Shown here piece by piece: positions 33,338-42,868 of a stretch of 64,000 bases of DNA (the stretch's first letter is position 1; each line of letters starts with the position of its first letter). The position numbers and the translations under genes were made by a program. This DNA is from Mucilaginibacter_A sp964236465 (GTDB taxonomy: Bacteria; Bacteroidota; Bacteroidia; Sphingobacteriales; Sphingobacteriaceae): the NCBI GenBank assembly GCA_964236465.1, contig CAXSBZ010000011.1, positions 27,603 to 91,602 on the forward strand, given 5' to 3'. The notes beneath the pieces are model-generated. The model saw only the letters and a program-made list of their open reading frames with translations, was not told the DNA's origin and did no database searches.

Positions 33338-36300
33338 TTAAAATCCAAGGTTTAATCCGATTTGGTAAGATTTTAGGTTGGGCGAAGAGCTATTATCCAC
33401 ACCACGGTCAAACGCAGAGTTAGATGTGCCCGTACTAATTTCCGGGTCAAACCCTGTATATTTTGTAAATGTTAAGATATTACGTCCGGTTAAAATCAAT
33501 TGTACTCTTCTGAAAACTTTATTGTGGATCAGGTTAGTAAAATCATAAGCCAAAGAAACATTTCTCAAGCGCACAAAAGAGGCATCTTCATAAAAGTAAT
33601 CTTTGGTACCATTACGGGCCGGGCCGTTGCGTGCTCCAAAATAATCTGCATAAATACTTCTGTAATAGGCTGTGTAAGCTGCCGTTACACCGTTGATGGT
33701 TACCGGCTTATCATAATCGCTGCTTATACCATCACGGTACATCCACTCTTTGGTTTGATTATACAAATGGCTGCCCTGAACCCAGTCAAACTGAAAGTTA
33801 AAGCTCAAACCTTTATAAGACATGCTGTTGATAAAAGACATGTTGAATTTTGGATTGGGATCACCAAAAGAATAAGCTTCATTGGTAAATTGAACACCTT
33901 TTGTTGTTTTGTTTACAACCCTGCCATTTACAATTTCATAATTACCAAGGTCGGCATCATTGATATACCGTACACCTTCCTGGTTGGTTTGCGTTAAGCT
34001 GGTTAAAGCTTTATAACCATAAATTTGGCCAATTTTTGTTCCTTCATTTAAAACAAGTTGTGTGCTGCCTGCAGCGCTTGCTAAAATAATTGAAGGGCCA
34101 TCAATTTTATTGATCTGGGAAGTTTGCTTGCTAAAGTTGCTGGTAAAGTTCCAGTTGAAGTTCTTTCCCCGGTAAACATTAATGTTTACAGATGCCTGGA
34201 TACCATGTGATGAAAGGAAGATAGCATTGTTTTTTATCGTATTGGCACCTGTTGATGGTGGTGCACTTACATCATAAATAATTCTTGAACCCTTACGTGT
34301 CCAATAACTTCCGCTGAAAATAATATCTGACAACCAGTTTCCATTAGAGCCTTTTACGTCAAAATCAGTACCTACTTCAAATTCCTTGGAAACTTCTACG
34401 TTCAACGCAGGATTTTTATTTGCATTACGTGAGGCAAATGCAAGCCCGGTACCTAAGTTTTGTGGTACAAGCGTAGGGTACCTGTCAAATGGCTGCGGTT
34501 GGATACCAGCTTGTCCGTAAGCGGCCCTTAATTTAAATTCAGGGATTCTGTTACCTAAAGAAGAATTTTTCCAGAAACCGAATGAAGACGGACGTAGATA
34601 AGCGTTTACATTCGGAAACGTAAATGGCTTAGAGCCTCCGCCAAATGCAGAAGAATAATCACTACGGAAACCACCAGCCACGCCACCATATTCGCCAATA
34701 TCAATTTTTTGGTTAACCACATACCCAAACGTAACAAACGGCTCCGTATAATCATAGTTTACCGCTTGGGTTGAAGTTTGCTGAAAATTATAAATTGGAT
34801 AAGATGGCAACCCTAACCCGTAAGTATCAAATTCTTGATAATTTCTTTTACGATAATCGTATTGCAATAATGTAGCCGTAGTGATTGGGACATTCAAGTG
34901 AAAATCTTTTTCAAAATCTGTACGGATGGTTGCCGAAGCATTAAAGTTTTGAAAAGATGTTGTATAACTATTTTTGTTTAATTCACCTGTATTCGCATTA
35001 TTGTAATTACTAATGAAATTGTTTAAATCCTGTGAAGCAACATTACCTGATTGGTTCTGGTAAATATAGTTAGCTTCACGGCGACTATAATTTATCCCGT
35101 ATTTTGCATTTAAAGTTACAAACTTGTTCACTTTGTAATCTGCCTGCAAATTCTGGAGAATATCAACCCGGTTATCATTCGTAGAGCCGTATTCGGTATA
35201 ATAAAATGGATTTGAACCGTTAACACTTACCGTTCCTGAATTTAAAGAAAAAGGCAGCGTACCATCAGCTAATCTTTGATTCAAGTCGTAAAACGGAGAT
35301 GAGTTTAAAGCATTAAACAAACCGCCTGAATTACCGATACCCAAACTTCTATTGATCGTATTATGATTGTAAATTAATTGCGTAATAGATCGTATTGTAA
35401 ACCCTTTAAACAATTCAATACCCAAATTTGAAGTAAGGTTAGTACGGTCATTATAACCATCGGTACGAATGGTGCTTTGCTGATGATTGTTGGAAACAGC
35501 AACATCGTAGTCAATTTTTTCTGAAGCACCTGAAATATTAACGGAGTTGTTAGTCGTATAAGCTGTTTGAAACAACTGTTTGATGTGATCGTAGTAATTT
35601 AAATTAGTGCCATAGGGTTTGTTGCCAATATTTAAAGGATTAGACATAGCTGTTGGGTTACCATTTCCGGCAGGGTATTGCCACACAACACCCGGATAAG
35701 TGCCATCACGGTCTAATGCTATTACTTTTCCGCTGTTGTCAAGAAAGTTTCCGTTGGCATCTGTTTTAAAACTGTTGTACATGGCCTGGTGTACATTACC
35801 GCTATTGATAATGCTATTTGCTGCCACACTGCTCGAAAAATTAATTTGAGGTTTGCCTAATACACCCTTTTTGGTGAATACCTGAATAACACCGTTTGCA
35901 CCTTGTGCACCATAAATGGTAGATGAAGCCGCACCTTGTACAACCTCAATACGATCTACATTACTTAAATCAAGCAAGCTGATGTCTGTAGCACCGGATT
36001 CCACACCATCGACCAAAAGCATGGGAGAAGTTCCGCGTTGGATCGTATTGATACCTCTTAATACAATATTGGCACGCGCCCCTGGTGTGCCATCTACTGA
36101 TGATATTTGCGCTCCCGGTATTTTACCTATCAAAGCCTGATCAACAGAGGCTGTGGGGGTTTGTGGCAAGTTTTTGGAAGATACAGCTGCAACATCTATA
36201 CCTAATCTTGCCTTGCTTGTGGCCACACCGCTACCTGTTACTACTACTTCACTTAGCTGGTTTGCAGCAACATTTAAAGCAATATTAACTATACTGTTTG

Positions 36301-36562
36301 TACCGACAGCCATTTCTGTAGTGCGGTAACCAATATAAGTAAAAACAAGCGTTTGGCTTCCGGCAGGAACAGCCAATTTATACCTGCCATCTATACCTGT
36401 TACGGTCCCGGTACGGTTGCCTTTTACGGTTACACTTACGCCTGGTAGTGGCAATCCGTCATTTTTGTCGGTTACTGTTCCTAATATTGTCCTGTTTTGT
36501 GCATAAATAGCCGGACTCAATAGCAAAAAGAACAGTAAACACTGAAGTAAATTTAATTTCAT
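33338..36562 (-). CDS. SusC/RagA-family TonB-linked outer membrane transporter
   Basis: A 1074-residue TonB-dependent receptor. After a signal peptide (LLFFLLLSPAIYAQ) come a carboxypeptidase-like beta domain (ILGTVTDKNDGLPLPGVSVTVKGNRTGT), the plug (LPQTPTASVDQALIGKIPGAQI, RGINTIQRGTSPMLLVDGVE, IYGAQGANGVIQVFTKKG) and a long beta barrel ending SYQIGLNLGF. It imports oligosaccharides, peptides or similar nutrients with its SusD lid. No sigma/anti-sigma pair adjoins. It is the first gene of a two-gene operon ended by a terminator. Confidence 0.94.
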   Translation of the reverse strand: MKLNLLQCLLFFLLLSPAIYAQNRTILGTVTDKNDGLPLPGVSVTVKGNRTGTVTGIDGRYKLAVPAGSQTLVFTYIGYRTTEMAVGTNSIVNIALNVAANQLSEVVVTGSGVATSKARLGIDVAAVSSKNLPQTPTASVDQALIGKIPGAQISSVDGTPGARANIVLRGINTIQRGTSPMLLVDGVESGATDISLLDLSNVDRIEVVQGAASSTIYGAQGANGVIQVFTKKGVLGKPQINFSSSVAANSIINSGNVHQAMYNSFKTDANGNFLDNSGKVIALDRDGTYPGVVWQYPAGNGNPTAMSNPLNIGNKPYGTNLNYYDHIKQLFQTAYTTNNSVNISGASEKIDYDVAVSNNHQQSTIRTDGYNDRTNLTSNLGIELFKGFTIRSITQLIYNHNTINRSLGIGNSGGLFNALNSSPFYDLNQRLADGTLPFSLNSGTVSVNGSNPFYYTEYGSTNDNRVDILQNLQADYKVNKFVTLNAKYGINYSRREANYIYQNQSGNVASQDLNNFISNYNNANTGELNKNSYTTSFQNFNASATIRTDFEKDFHLNVPITTATLLQYDYRKRNYQEFDTYGLGLPSYPIYNFQQTSTQAVNYDYTEPFVTFGYVVNQKIDIGEYGGVAGGFRSDYSSAFGGGSKPFTFPNVNAYLRPSSFGFWKNSSLGNRIPEFKLRAAYGQAGIQPQPFDRYPTLVPQNLGTGLAFASRNANKNPALNVEVSKEFEVGTDFDVKGSNGNWLSDIIFSGSYWTRKGSRIIYDVSAPPSTGANTIKNNAIFLSSHGIQASVNINVYRGKNFNWNFTSNFSKQTSQINKIDGPSIILASAAGSTQLVLNEGTKIGQIYGYKALTSLTQTNQEGVRYINDADLGNYEIVNGRVVNKTTKGVQFTNEAYSFGDPNPKFNMSFINSMSYKGLSFNFQFDWVQGSHLYNQTKEWMYRDGISSDYDKPVTINGVTAAYTAYYRSIYADYFGARNGPARNGTKDYFYEDASFVRLRNVSLAYDFTNLIHNKVFRRVQLILTGRNILTFTKYTGFDPEISTGTSNSAFDRGVDNSSSPNLKSYQIGLNLGF

Positions 36563-36727
36563 ACGCTTATTCCTTTTAATTTTGAAGCAAAGTAGCTATA
36601 AAATTTCAAGAAATAGCAGTAATTGGATTATTTTATTGAATTATTTTAATTAAAAAGATATTTTATTTAAAGTGGAAGGCTTTTTTTCATTAAAAAGGGA
36701 AAATTTAATGCTAAATGCACTATTCAT

Positions 36728-37450
36728 CTACTTCATTTCAAACAACTCATAAATATTCTTCTTCAAAAACACTGATACTTCTTTTACCGGTACTTTTTCG
36801 TCCAATTCCGCAGCCAGCGAGGTTACGGCTTTGTCTTCTATCCCGCAGGGGATAATATTTTTAAAATAATCCAAGTTTGGGTTGATGTTGAAAGCTAAAC
36901 CATGCATGGTAACCCAGCGGCTGCACCGCACGCCCATTGCGCAGATTTTTCGGGCTTTCTGCGGATCATTGGCATCCAGCCAAACACCGGTATAGCCGGG
37001 ATAACGCCCGCCTTGAATACCAAATTCTGCTAAAGTTAAAATGACAGCTTCCTCCAAAGTGCGCAGGTACAAATGAATATCGGTAAAAAAATTATCCAGG
37101 TCCAAAATCGGATAAACCACCAACTGCCCCGGCCCGTGATAAGTAATATCGCCGCCGCGGTTGATCGGAAAAAACAATGCATGTTTTTCTTCCAATTCTT
37201 TTTCGGACAATAAAAGATGCTCCTTTTTGCCGCTTTTGCCCAAAGTATAAACGTGCGGATGTTCGCAAAAAATCAGGTAATTGGGCGTTGCTGTTTTTAT
37301 GCCGGTAAAAGAAGCATCGCCTTCGCCGCGGTTGCGCAGCTCGGTTTTTAGTTTTACGGTTGAGGCGAAGATGGTTTCCTGCTTTTGCCAGGCTTCTTTG
37401 TAATCGATCAAACCCCAATCTTCAAAAAAAACCTGTTTATTTTTGCTCAT
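36728..37450 (-). CDS. lipB: Octanoyltransferase LipB with an in-frame palindrome insert
   Basis: A 240-residue lipoyl(octanoyl) transferase that moves octanoate from acyl carrier protein to lipoyl domains. Family signatures are present: FCEHPHVYTLGKSGKKEHLL, NRGGDITYHGPGQLVVYPI, KICAMGVRCSRWVTMHGLAFNI and IIPCGIEDKAVTSL with the catalytic Cys. Between residues 40 and 55 the chain reads GDASFTGIKTATPNYLIF; its first part is encoded by a hairpin copy of the dispersed motif (37288-37317) and looks longer than I recall for relatives. A further motif copy at 36775-36786 encodes PVKEVS near the C-terminus. Confidence 0.9.
   Translation of the reverse strand: MSKNKQVFFEDWGLIDYKEAWQKQETIFASTVKLKTELRNRGEGDASFTGIKTATPNYLIFCEHPHVYTLGKSGKKEHLLLSEKELEEKHALFFPINRGGDITYHGPGQLVVYPILDLDNFFTDIHLYLRTLEEAVILTLAEFGIQGGRYPGYTGVWLDANDPQKARKICAMGVRCSRWVTMHGLAFNINPNLDYFKNIIPCGIEDKAVTSLAAELDEKVPVKEVSVFLKKNIYELFEMK
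37288..37317. repeat. Hairpin form of the dispersed motif inside lipB
   Basis: TTGCTGTTTTTA (one base off) at 37288-37299, centre TGCCGG, TAAAAGAAGCAT at 37306-37317. Read in frame by lipB as DASFTGIKTA. Confidence 0.85.
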
Positions 37451-37520
37451 AGTTTTAAGTTGATGGGTTATAGTTAATAGTTCATAGTGAGCTGATTGCT
37501 GACAGCTGACAGCTCATACC
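37450..37520. repeat. Low-complexity TAG-TTCA type repeat tract, second copy
   Basis: Contains ATAGTTAATAGTTCATAG and GCTGATTGCTGACAGCTGA, similar to the tract at 7380-7466. It separates lipB from the phosphopantetheinyl transferase gene. Confidence 0.55.
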
Positions 37521-37527
37521 TAAATCC

Positions 37528-38169
37528 TTAAACCATTTTTGCATAACCGATCATGTACTCGTTAAACTGCAAATATTCTACTTCAAAATCCAAATCAACG
37601 GTAGCTGTTTTAATAGTTGCATGAACGGTTCCGGCATCGCAGCAAACAAAATCTGTCAGAAAAATATGGTTCAAAAAAGAAACTTCTTTGCGGCCATAAC
37701 ATTTGTAAACCGCTTCTTTGGCGCACCAGCAAGCATACAACTGATTGATTTTATCGTTTGGGTTGATAAAAGCCAGCTCTTCCGGACGCAAAAATTTATG
37801 GGCAATGCGTTCTACTTTCTGTTCAATTTTTTCTATATCAATGCCAACCGGTTGGTTTTTGCTAATCATCACCGCGGCATAATCAAAAGAATGGCTCAAA
37901 GAAATGTGGTACGGAATGGTGGTTAAATAGGGTTTGCCGTGCGCATCAATTTTGCAATCAATATATTCTTTGGTGTTCAGCATTTTGCGCAGCAGCACGC
38001 GCGTGCCCAGCCAGTGCAAATAGCGTTTGCTGTTGCTTAGTTTTTGGATAAATGCTTTTTCTTCCTCATCCAATTGCAGCTGCTGGTAAAGCTCTTCGGC
38101 ATTTTCCTCAATTTTCCAAAGGGCAAATTCGGTGTCGTCGTCCACCTTTTTCCTAAAAGCAATCCCCAT
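37528..38169 (-). CDS. 4'-phosphopantetheinyl transferase family protein
   Basis: About 213 residues with the Sfp/AcpT-type motifs: ISLSHSFDYAAVMI, VGIDIEKIEQKVERIAHKFL (Mg2+-binding Asp and Glu) and WCAKEAVYKCYG (WxxKEA). It transfers phosphopantetheine from CoA to carrier proteins. The Met before GIAFRKKV at 38169 is preferred as start; nine more codons are open upstream. It is divergent from dcd, with the promoters in the 70-bp gap between them. It is not near any polyketide or peptide synthetase in the window, so it may serve the fatty-acid carrier protein. Confidence 0.88.
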   Translation of the reverse strand: MGIAFRKKVDDDTEFALWKIEENAEELYQQLQLDEEEKAFIQKLSNSKRYLHWLGTRVLLRKMLNTKEYIDCKIDAHGKPYLTTIPYHISLSHSFDYAAVMISKNQPVGIDIEKIEQKVERIAHKFLRPEELAFINPNDKINQLYACWCAKEAVYKCYGRKEVSFLNHIFLTDFVCCDAGTVHATIKTATVDLDFEVEYLQFNEYMIGYAKMV

Positions 38170-38240
38170 GAAGTAAAGTTGCGAAAAGGATGGCAATATC
38201 TTTTAAATTATATTAATTTAGGTTCCGCATCTTCGCAACT

Positions 38241-38777
38241 ATGATCTTATCAGACAAATTGATTTTACAGGAAATTGAAAAAGGAACGATCATTATTGAA
38301 CCTTTTGACCCAACCTGTCTCGGCACCAATTCTTACGATGTGCACTTGGGAAAATATTTGGCTACATACCGCAACCGCGTTTTGGATGCCAAGCTGCACA
38401 ATGAAATCGACCATTTTGAAATCCCGAAAGAAGGTTTCCTGCTTCAACCCAACACTTTATACTTGGGCGTAACGGTGGAATATACCGAAACGCATAGCCA
38501 TGTACCATTTTTAGAGGGTAAAAGCAGCACCGGCCGTTTGGGCATCGATATTCACGCCACGGCTGGCAAAGGCGATGTGGGTTTTTGCAATACCTGGACA
38601 CTGGAAATTTCAGTAACGCAGCCGGTCAAAATCTATCTGGGGATGCCGATTGGCCAGCTCATTTATTTTGTAGTGGAAGGCGAGATCGAAACTTTGTACA
38701 ACACCAAAGCCAACGCCAAATATAGCAAACCAACCACGCGGCCGGTGGAAAGCATGATGTGGAAAAACAGTTTTTAA
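38241..38777 (+). CDS. dcd: dCTP deaminase
   Basis: A 178-residue trimeric dUTPase-fold deaminase. FDPTCLGTNSYDVHLG is the N-terminal motif, and LEGKSSTGRLGIDIHATAGKGDVGFCNTWTLEI is the active-site strand in the form usual for Bacteroidota, which differs from the Escherichia HVTAGxIDPGW pattern. It converts dCTP to dUTP for thymidylate synthesis. It is monocistronic and divergent from the phosphopantetheinyl transferase gene. Confidence 0.92.
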   Translation: MILSDKLILQEIEKGTIIIEPFDPTCLGTNSYDVHLGKYLATYRNRVLDAKLHNEIDHFEIPKEGFLLQPNTLYLGVTVEYTETHSHVPFLEGKSSTGRLGIDIHATAGKGDVGFCNTWTLEISVTQPVKIYLGMPIGQLIYFVVEGEIETLYNTKANAKYSKPTTRPVESMMWKNSF

Positions 38778-38859
38778 GTTTACAATTTAACCGCTACGAT
38801 AAAATATTTTACTACAAAACCGGTTATGTTTATTACCTTGTTTTCTGTTTTCTAACGCT

Positions 38860-41577
38860 ATGAAATTTAATCGCTTAATCCTTATTTCTCTGCTGTTTTT
38901 ATCAACATGTTTTGTTGGTTTTATTGCCCGGCAGGATGATGATCCGTTGAAAAAAATCCTCACTCAGCTGCAAAAGTTTACCAATAATTATCCGGTAGAA
39001 AAAGTTCACCTGCAATTAGATAAGCCTTATTATGCCATCGGCGATCAGCTTTATTTTAAAGCTTACACCACCGTCGGCAGCAAACATCAGCCTTCTGGTT
39101 TGAGCAAAATCTTGTATGTGGAGCTGATCAACGATAAAGATTCTATCAAACAATCCTTGCGCTTGCCGCTTTCGGCCGGTATTAGCTGGGGCAATTTTGC
39201 GCTTACAGATACTTTGCAGGAAGGTAATTACCGCATCCGGGCGTACACGCAATGGATGCGCAATTTTGGCGAGGATTATTATTTCGACAAAACCATCAGC
39301 GTGGGCAATGCCATCAGCAATACTGTTTTTACCAGGGTAAATTACAAATTTTCTGCGGAGAATGGTTTGCAGCAGATCAATGCCGTTATCAATTTTGCCG
39401 ATCTCGACAATAAGCCTTATGCCGATAAACCCGTTACTTACCGCGTGCAGCTGGATTTTAAAACGGTTTTAAAAGGTAAAGGCGTTACGGATGACAATGG
39501 AAATCTCAGCCTGAATTTCAGCAACCCGCAGCCGGGAAGTTTAAAATCCGGGCAGATCATTACCAGCCTTACCACCGATACCAAAAAAGTAGTGGTAAAA
39601 ACAGTACCGATCAAAGCCACTTCCGGCGATGTGGATGTGCAGTTTTTCCCGGAAAGCGGTAATTTGGTAAATGGTGTTCGGTCTAAAATTGCTTTTAAAG
39701 CAGTTGGTGCCGATGGTTTGGGCGTGGATATCAAAGGAAGCGTGCTGAACAACTCAAACGCTGAAGTTGCCAAAATAAACACCCAGCATCTGGGCATGGG
39801 CACATTTTCACTTTTCCCGGAAAGCGGCAAAAGCTATTCGGCCAAAATTACTTTTCCGGATGGTTCTACAAAAGATTTTGAGCTGCCAAAAGCTGCTGAT
39901 CAGGGTTTTGTTCTGGGTGTAAACAATAGCGATTCGGAGTTTATCAGCCTGCGCATTTCGGTAGGAAACGAAACTTTTAAGCAGAAACAAGGCACGGATA
40001 TTATGGTGATCGGCCAATCTGGAGGCGACGTTTATTACACAGCCAAAAGCAAGCTGGAAAGCCAGTCTTTCTCAGCCAAAATCCCGAAAAGCCGTTTTCC
40101 TTCGGGGATTGCGCAGTTTACACTGTTTACGCAGCAAGGCGAACCGCTGAACGAGCGGATCATCTTTGTTCAAAACCCGGACCAATTGAACGTTGCTGTT
40201 TCCTCGCCTGAAACTACTTTGCCACGGCAAAAAGTTGATCTTAATTTTACTGTGGTAAACAAAGCAAAAGTGCCGGTTGCGGGCAGTTTTTCGGTTGCCG
40301 TAACGGATGAAACCAAAATGCCAGTGGATGAAAACAAGGAAAATACGATTTTATCTGATCTGCTTTTAACTTCGGATATCAAAGGCTACGTGGAGCAGCC
40401 AGGTTATTATTTTGCGCATCCGACCGAAAAAACACAAGCCGATCTGGATGTGCTGATGATGACGCAAGGTTACCGCCGTTTTGCCTGGCCGCTGCTGATG
40501 GGAAACAGTTTTCCGCAAATCAGTTTTCAGCCCGAGAAATCAATGGAAATTTCGGGTTCGATCAAAACGGCGGGTGGCAAACCGGTGGCCAAAAGCAAGG
40601 TTACGTTGTTTACCACTACCAAAGGCGCGTTTTTACTGGATACGGTTACGGATGAAAACGGTAGGTTTAAGTTTGATAATTTGCTTTTTCCGGATAGCAT
40701 CCGTTTTGTGATCCAGGCACGTGGTGTTAAAGGCCGTAAAAATGTGGAAGTTACGCTGGACAATGTGCCGCCGCAATTCGTTACCAAAAATAAAAATGCA
40801 CCCGATGTTTCCGTCAACCTAAGCAATGACTTGGCCGGCTACCTGCGCAATAGCAAAACACAGTACGATAATTTGCGGAAATATGGCTTGGTAAATCGAA
40901 CGATCCTACTTAAAGAAGTAACAATCACGGAGAAAAAAGAGCCGGTAAAAAACTCTTCTAATTTGAATGGTTCGGGCAATGCAGACCAGATTATCAAAGG
41001 TGATATTTTCCGGCAGCTGGGTTGCGCTACCATCGATCAATGCTTGCAAGGTAGGTTGTTGGGTGTAATTTTCAGGAATGGCATCCCTTATTCTACCCGC
41101 AGCTTTAACACACCAATGCAACTGATTGTGGATGGCGTTTATGTGGATGCTAATTATTTGCAATCTATCCCGCCAACGGATGTGGCCACGATTGAGGTGC
41201 TGCGTTCTGGCGGATATACTTCTATTTACGGTGGCCGTGGCGGCGGCGGTGTGCTCGTTATTACCACCAGGCGCGGTGATGACCCGAGTTATGCTTTCCA
41301 GCAGTACACGCCCGGCATCGTTACTTACAGCCCGAAAGGTTTTACCACTACCAAAGAGTTTTATGCGCCAAAATATGATGATCCGAAAACCAACCAAGTA
41401 GTGGCAGATTTGCGCACTACGATTTATTGGAACCCGCATTTAATCACCGATTCTGTTGGAAAAGCTTCTTTCAGTTTTTTTAATGCCGATAGCAAAGCGA
41501 CTTATCGCGTGGTAATTGAAGGTATTGATGACGCTGGTGATTTGGCTCGGCAGGTTTATCGGTATAAAGTGGAGTAA
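38860..41577 (+). CDS. Large secreted protein with MG2-like domains and TonB-plug domain
   Basis: A 905-residue exported protein (signal RLILISLLFLSTCFVGFIA). The N-terminal half resembles bacterial alpha-2-macroglobulin MG2 domains (KVHLQLDKPYYAIGDQLYFKAY; QEGNYRIRAYTQWMRNFG). A carboxypeptidase-like regulatory domain (ISGSIKTAGGKPVAKSKVTLFTTTKGAFLLDTVTDENGRF) follows near residue 560, then a TonB-receptor plug (QCLQGRLLGVIFRNG to MQLIVDGVYVDANYLQSIPPTDVATIEVLRSGGYTSIYGGRGGGGVLVITT) near residue 720-810. There is no beta barrel. This architecture is common in Bacteroidota but its function is unknown. A plausible role is an envelope-associated partner of TonB-type receptors. Confidence 0.82.
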   Translation: MKFNRLILISLLFLSTCFVGFIARQDDDPLKKILTQLQKFTNNYPVEKVHLQLDKPYYAIGDQLYFKAYTTVGSKHQPSGLSKILYVELINDKDSIKQSLRLPLSAGISWGNFALTDTLQEGNYRIRAYTQWMRNFGEDYYFDKTISVGNAISNTVFTRVNYKFSAENGLQQINAVINFADLDNKPYADKPVTYRVQLDFKTVLKGKGVTDDNGNLSLNFSNPQPGSLKSGQIITSLTTDTKKVVVKTVPIKATSGDVDVQFFPESGNLVNGVRSKIAFKAVGADGLGVDIKGSVLNNSNAEVAKINTQHLGMGTFSLFPESGKSYSAKITFPDGSTKDFELPKAADQGFVLGVNNSDSEFISLRISVGNETFKQKQGTDIMVIGQSGGDVYYTAKSKLESQSFSAKIPKSRFPSGIAQFTLFTQQGEPLNERIIFVQNPDQLNVAVSSPETTLPRQKVDLNFTVVNKAKVPVAGSFSVAVTDETKMPVDENKENTILSDLLLTSDIKGYVEQPGYYFAHPTEKTQADLDVLMMTQGYRRFAWPLLMGNSFPQISFQPEKSMEISGSIKTAGGKPVAKSKVTLFTTTKGAFLLDTVTDENGRFKFDNLLFPDSIRFVIQARGVKGRKNVEVTLDNVPPQFVTKNKNAPDVSVNLSNDLAGYLRNSKTQYDNLRKYGLVNRTILLKEVTITEKKEPVKNSSNLNGSGNADQIIKGDIFRQLGCATIDQCLQGRLLGVIFRNGIPYSTRSFNTPMQLIVDGVYVDANYLQSIPPTDVATIEVLRSGGYTSIYGGRGGGGVLVITTRRGDDPSYAFQQYTPGIVTYSPKGFTTTKEFYAPKYDDPKTNQVVADLRTTIYWNPHLITDSVGKASFSFFNADSKATYRVVIEGIDDAGDLARQVYRYKVE

Positions 41578-41592
41578 TGGATTTTGGGGCGG

Positions 41593-41604
41593 TAAAAGAA
41601 GTAT
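41593..41604 (+). repeat. Dispersed 12-bp motif TAAAAGAAGTAT
   Basis: Exact copy 16 bases after the stop of the plug/MG2-like gene; preceded by TTTTGGGGCGG. Confidence 0.8.
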
Positions 41605-41666
41605 CAGGATTGGATCAATAAAAGACATTTAGTGTATATAGTAAATTGATTAAAAATCTGTAGCTC

Positions 41667-41697
41667 AAGGGCTGGGGTTACAAACCCCCGGCCTTTT
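41667..41697. terminator. Probable intrinsic terminator
   Basis: AAGGGCTGGGG and CCCCCGGCCTT pair with two mismatches around a 7-nt loop, followed by TTTT on the plus strand. It lies between two convergent genes and probably serves the plus-strand gene. Confidence 0.65.
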
Positions 41698-41738
41698 GAC
41701 GATTCATTTATTAAAGATTTTTAACTGAAAGCCTAATT

Positions 41739-42725
41739 TTAAGAAGCTGCCATGTCTTGTAATGCTTTAGGATAGCGGTCGCCTTGTATTGCACCAATTT
41801 TAAAAGCTTCGTTCAAGTCACTCATTTCTGCTGTTGTAAATTCAATATCCAAGGCTTGCAAATTTTCTTCTACACGTTCGGGTTTGCTCATGCCTACAAT
41901 CGGAATAATATCTTCTCCCTGGTTCAATGCCCAGGCCAAGCCCAGTTGACCCGCTGACACGCCTTTTTGTTTTGCCATCTCCTTCAAGAATTCTACTTTC
42001 TTTAAGTTATGCTCCAAATTCTCACCCTGAAACCTCGGAAACATACTTTTGTAATCATTTTTAGGTAAAGGAAATTTCATGTTGCCGGTTAAAAAACCAT
42101 AATAAAGGACAGAATAAGGCATCACGCTTACACCTAACTCCCTGGCGGTAGGTAAAATTTCAGTTTCAATAAACCGGGTGGCCAGTGAATATTCAATTTC
42201 TAAAGCAGAAACAGGATGAATCTTATGTGCCCTTTTTAACTGCTCGGCATTGGCTTCCGAAAGCCCTAAATAACGCACCTTTCCTTCCTGGATTAAATCT
42301 TTAATAGCACCAACGGTTTCTTCAATGGGCACATTGCGGTCAATACGGGCAGGCTGATAAAGGTCAATTTCATCAACCCCTAACCGCATTAGCGAATAAG
42401 CACAGAAGTTTTTAATGGCTTCCGGTCTTCCATCTAATCCCGTAAAGCGGCCTTTGGGGTCTTTCAAAGTCCCGGTTTTAACGCTCAAAAAAACTTTGTC
42501 CCTTCGGTCTTTGATCGCTTCGCCTATTATCAGCTCACTCATGCCCATCCCGTAAAAATCAGCGGTATTTAAAAAATTGATGCCCGAATCGATGCTATAT
42601 TGTAAGGTTTCAATAGTTTCCTTTTTGGTAGCTTCCCATTCGTTGCGGTTTGCTGCTGACATGCGGGAACCCATTGCTATGGCTGAAACATCCGGCCCAT
42701 TTTTTCCCAAATTCCTTGTTTTCAT
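41739..42725 (-). CDS. Aldo/keto reductase
   Basis: About 328 residues. It opens MKTRNLGKNGPDVSAIAMGS and carries the catalytic tetrad region: D in NTADFYG, Y in DFYGMGMSE, K in FLSVKTGT, with the usual His position replaced by PARID rather than an H in YQPARIDRNVPIEET. This places it with the yeast YPR127-like/AKR13 branch, whose natural substrate is usually unknown. It is an NADPH-dependent carbonyl reductase of the cytosol. The Met at 42725 is preferred; nine more codons are open upstream. Monocistronic. Confidence 0.88.
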   Translation of the reverse strand: MKTRNLGKNGPDVSAIAMGSRMSAANRNEWEATKKETIETLQYSIDSGINFLNTADFYGMGMSELIIGEAIKDRRDKVFLSVKTGTLKDPKGRFTGLDGRPEAIKNFCAYSLMRLGVDEIDLYQPARIDRNVPIEETVGAIKDLIQEGKVRYLGLSEANAEQLKRAHKIHPVSALEIEYSLATRFIETEILPTARELGVSVMPYSVLYYGFLTGNMKFPLPKNDYKSMFPRFQGENLEHNLKKVEFLKEMAKQKGVSAGQLGLAWALNQGEDIIPIVGMSKPERVEENLQALDIEFTTAEMSDLNEAFKIGAIQGDRYPKALQDMAAS

Positions 42726-42817
42726 ATACTGCTGATTTTTCAGTTTAATCATTCGTAACAGCTAATAATCATACTTGTGTGTTTAACCGGCAAAACAGAA
42801 TACAAATTTTTACCTGG

Positions 42818-42829
42818 TAAAAGAAGCAT
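42818..42829 (+). repeat. Dispersed 12-bp motif TAAAAGAAGCAT
   Basis: Exact copy between the mgtE stop and the aldo/keto reductase start; preceded by AATTTTTACCTGG. Confidence 0.8.
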
Positions 42830-42868
42830 CAACTTAAAAGCGCAAATTTTAATCTTAACCTGCCTCAA

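Noticed and set aside
38241..38777. Altered dCTP deaminase active-site strand as a sign of loss of function
   Set aside because: The HATAGKGDVGFCNTWTLE form is, as far as I recall, standard in Bacteroidota Dcd, so it is not an anomaly of this gene.
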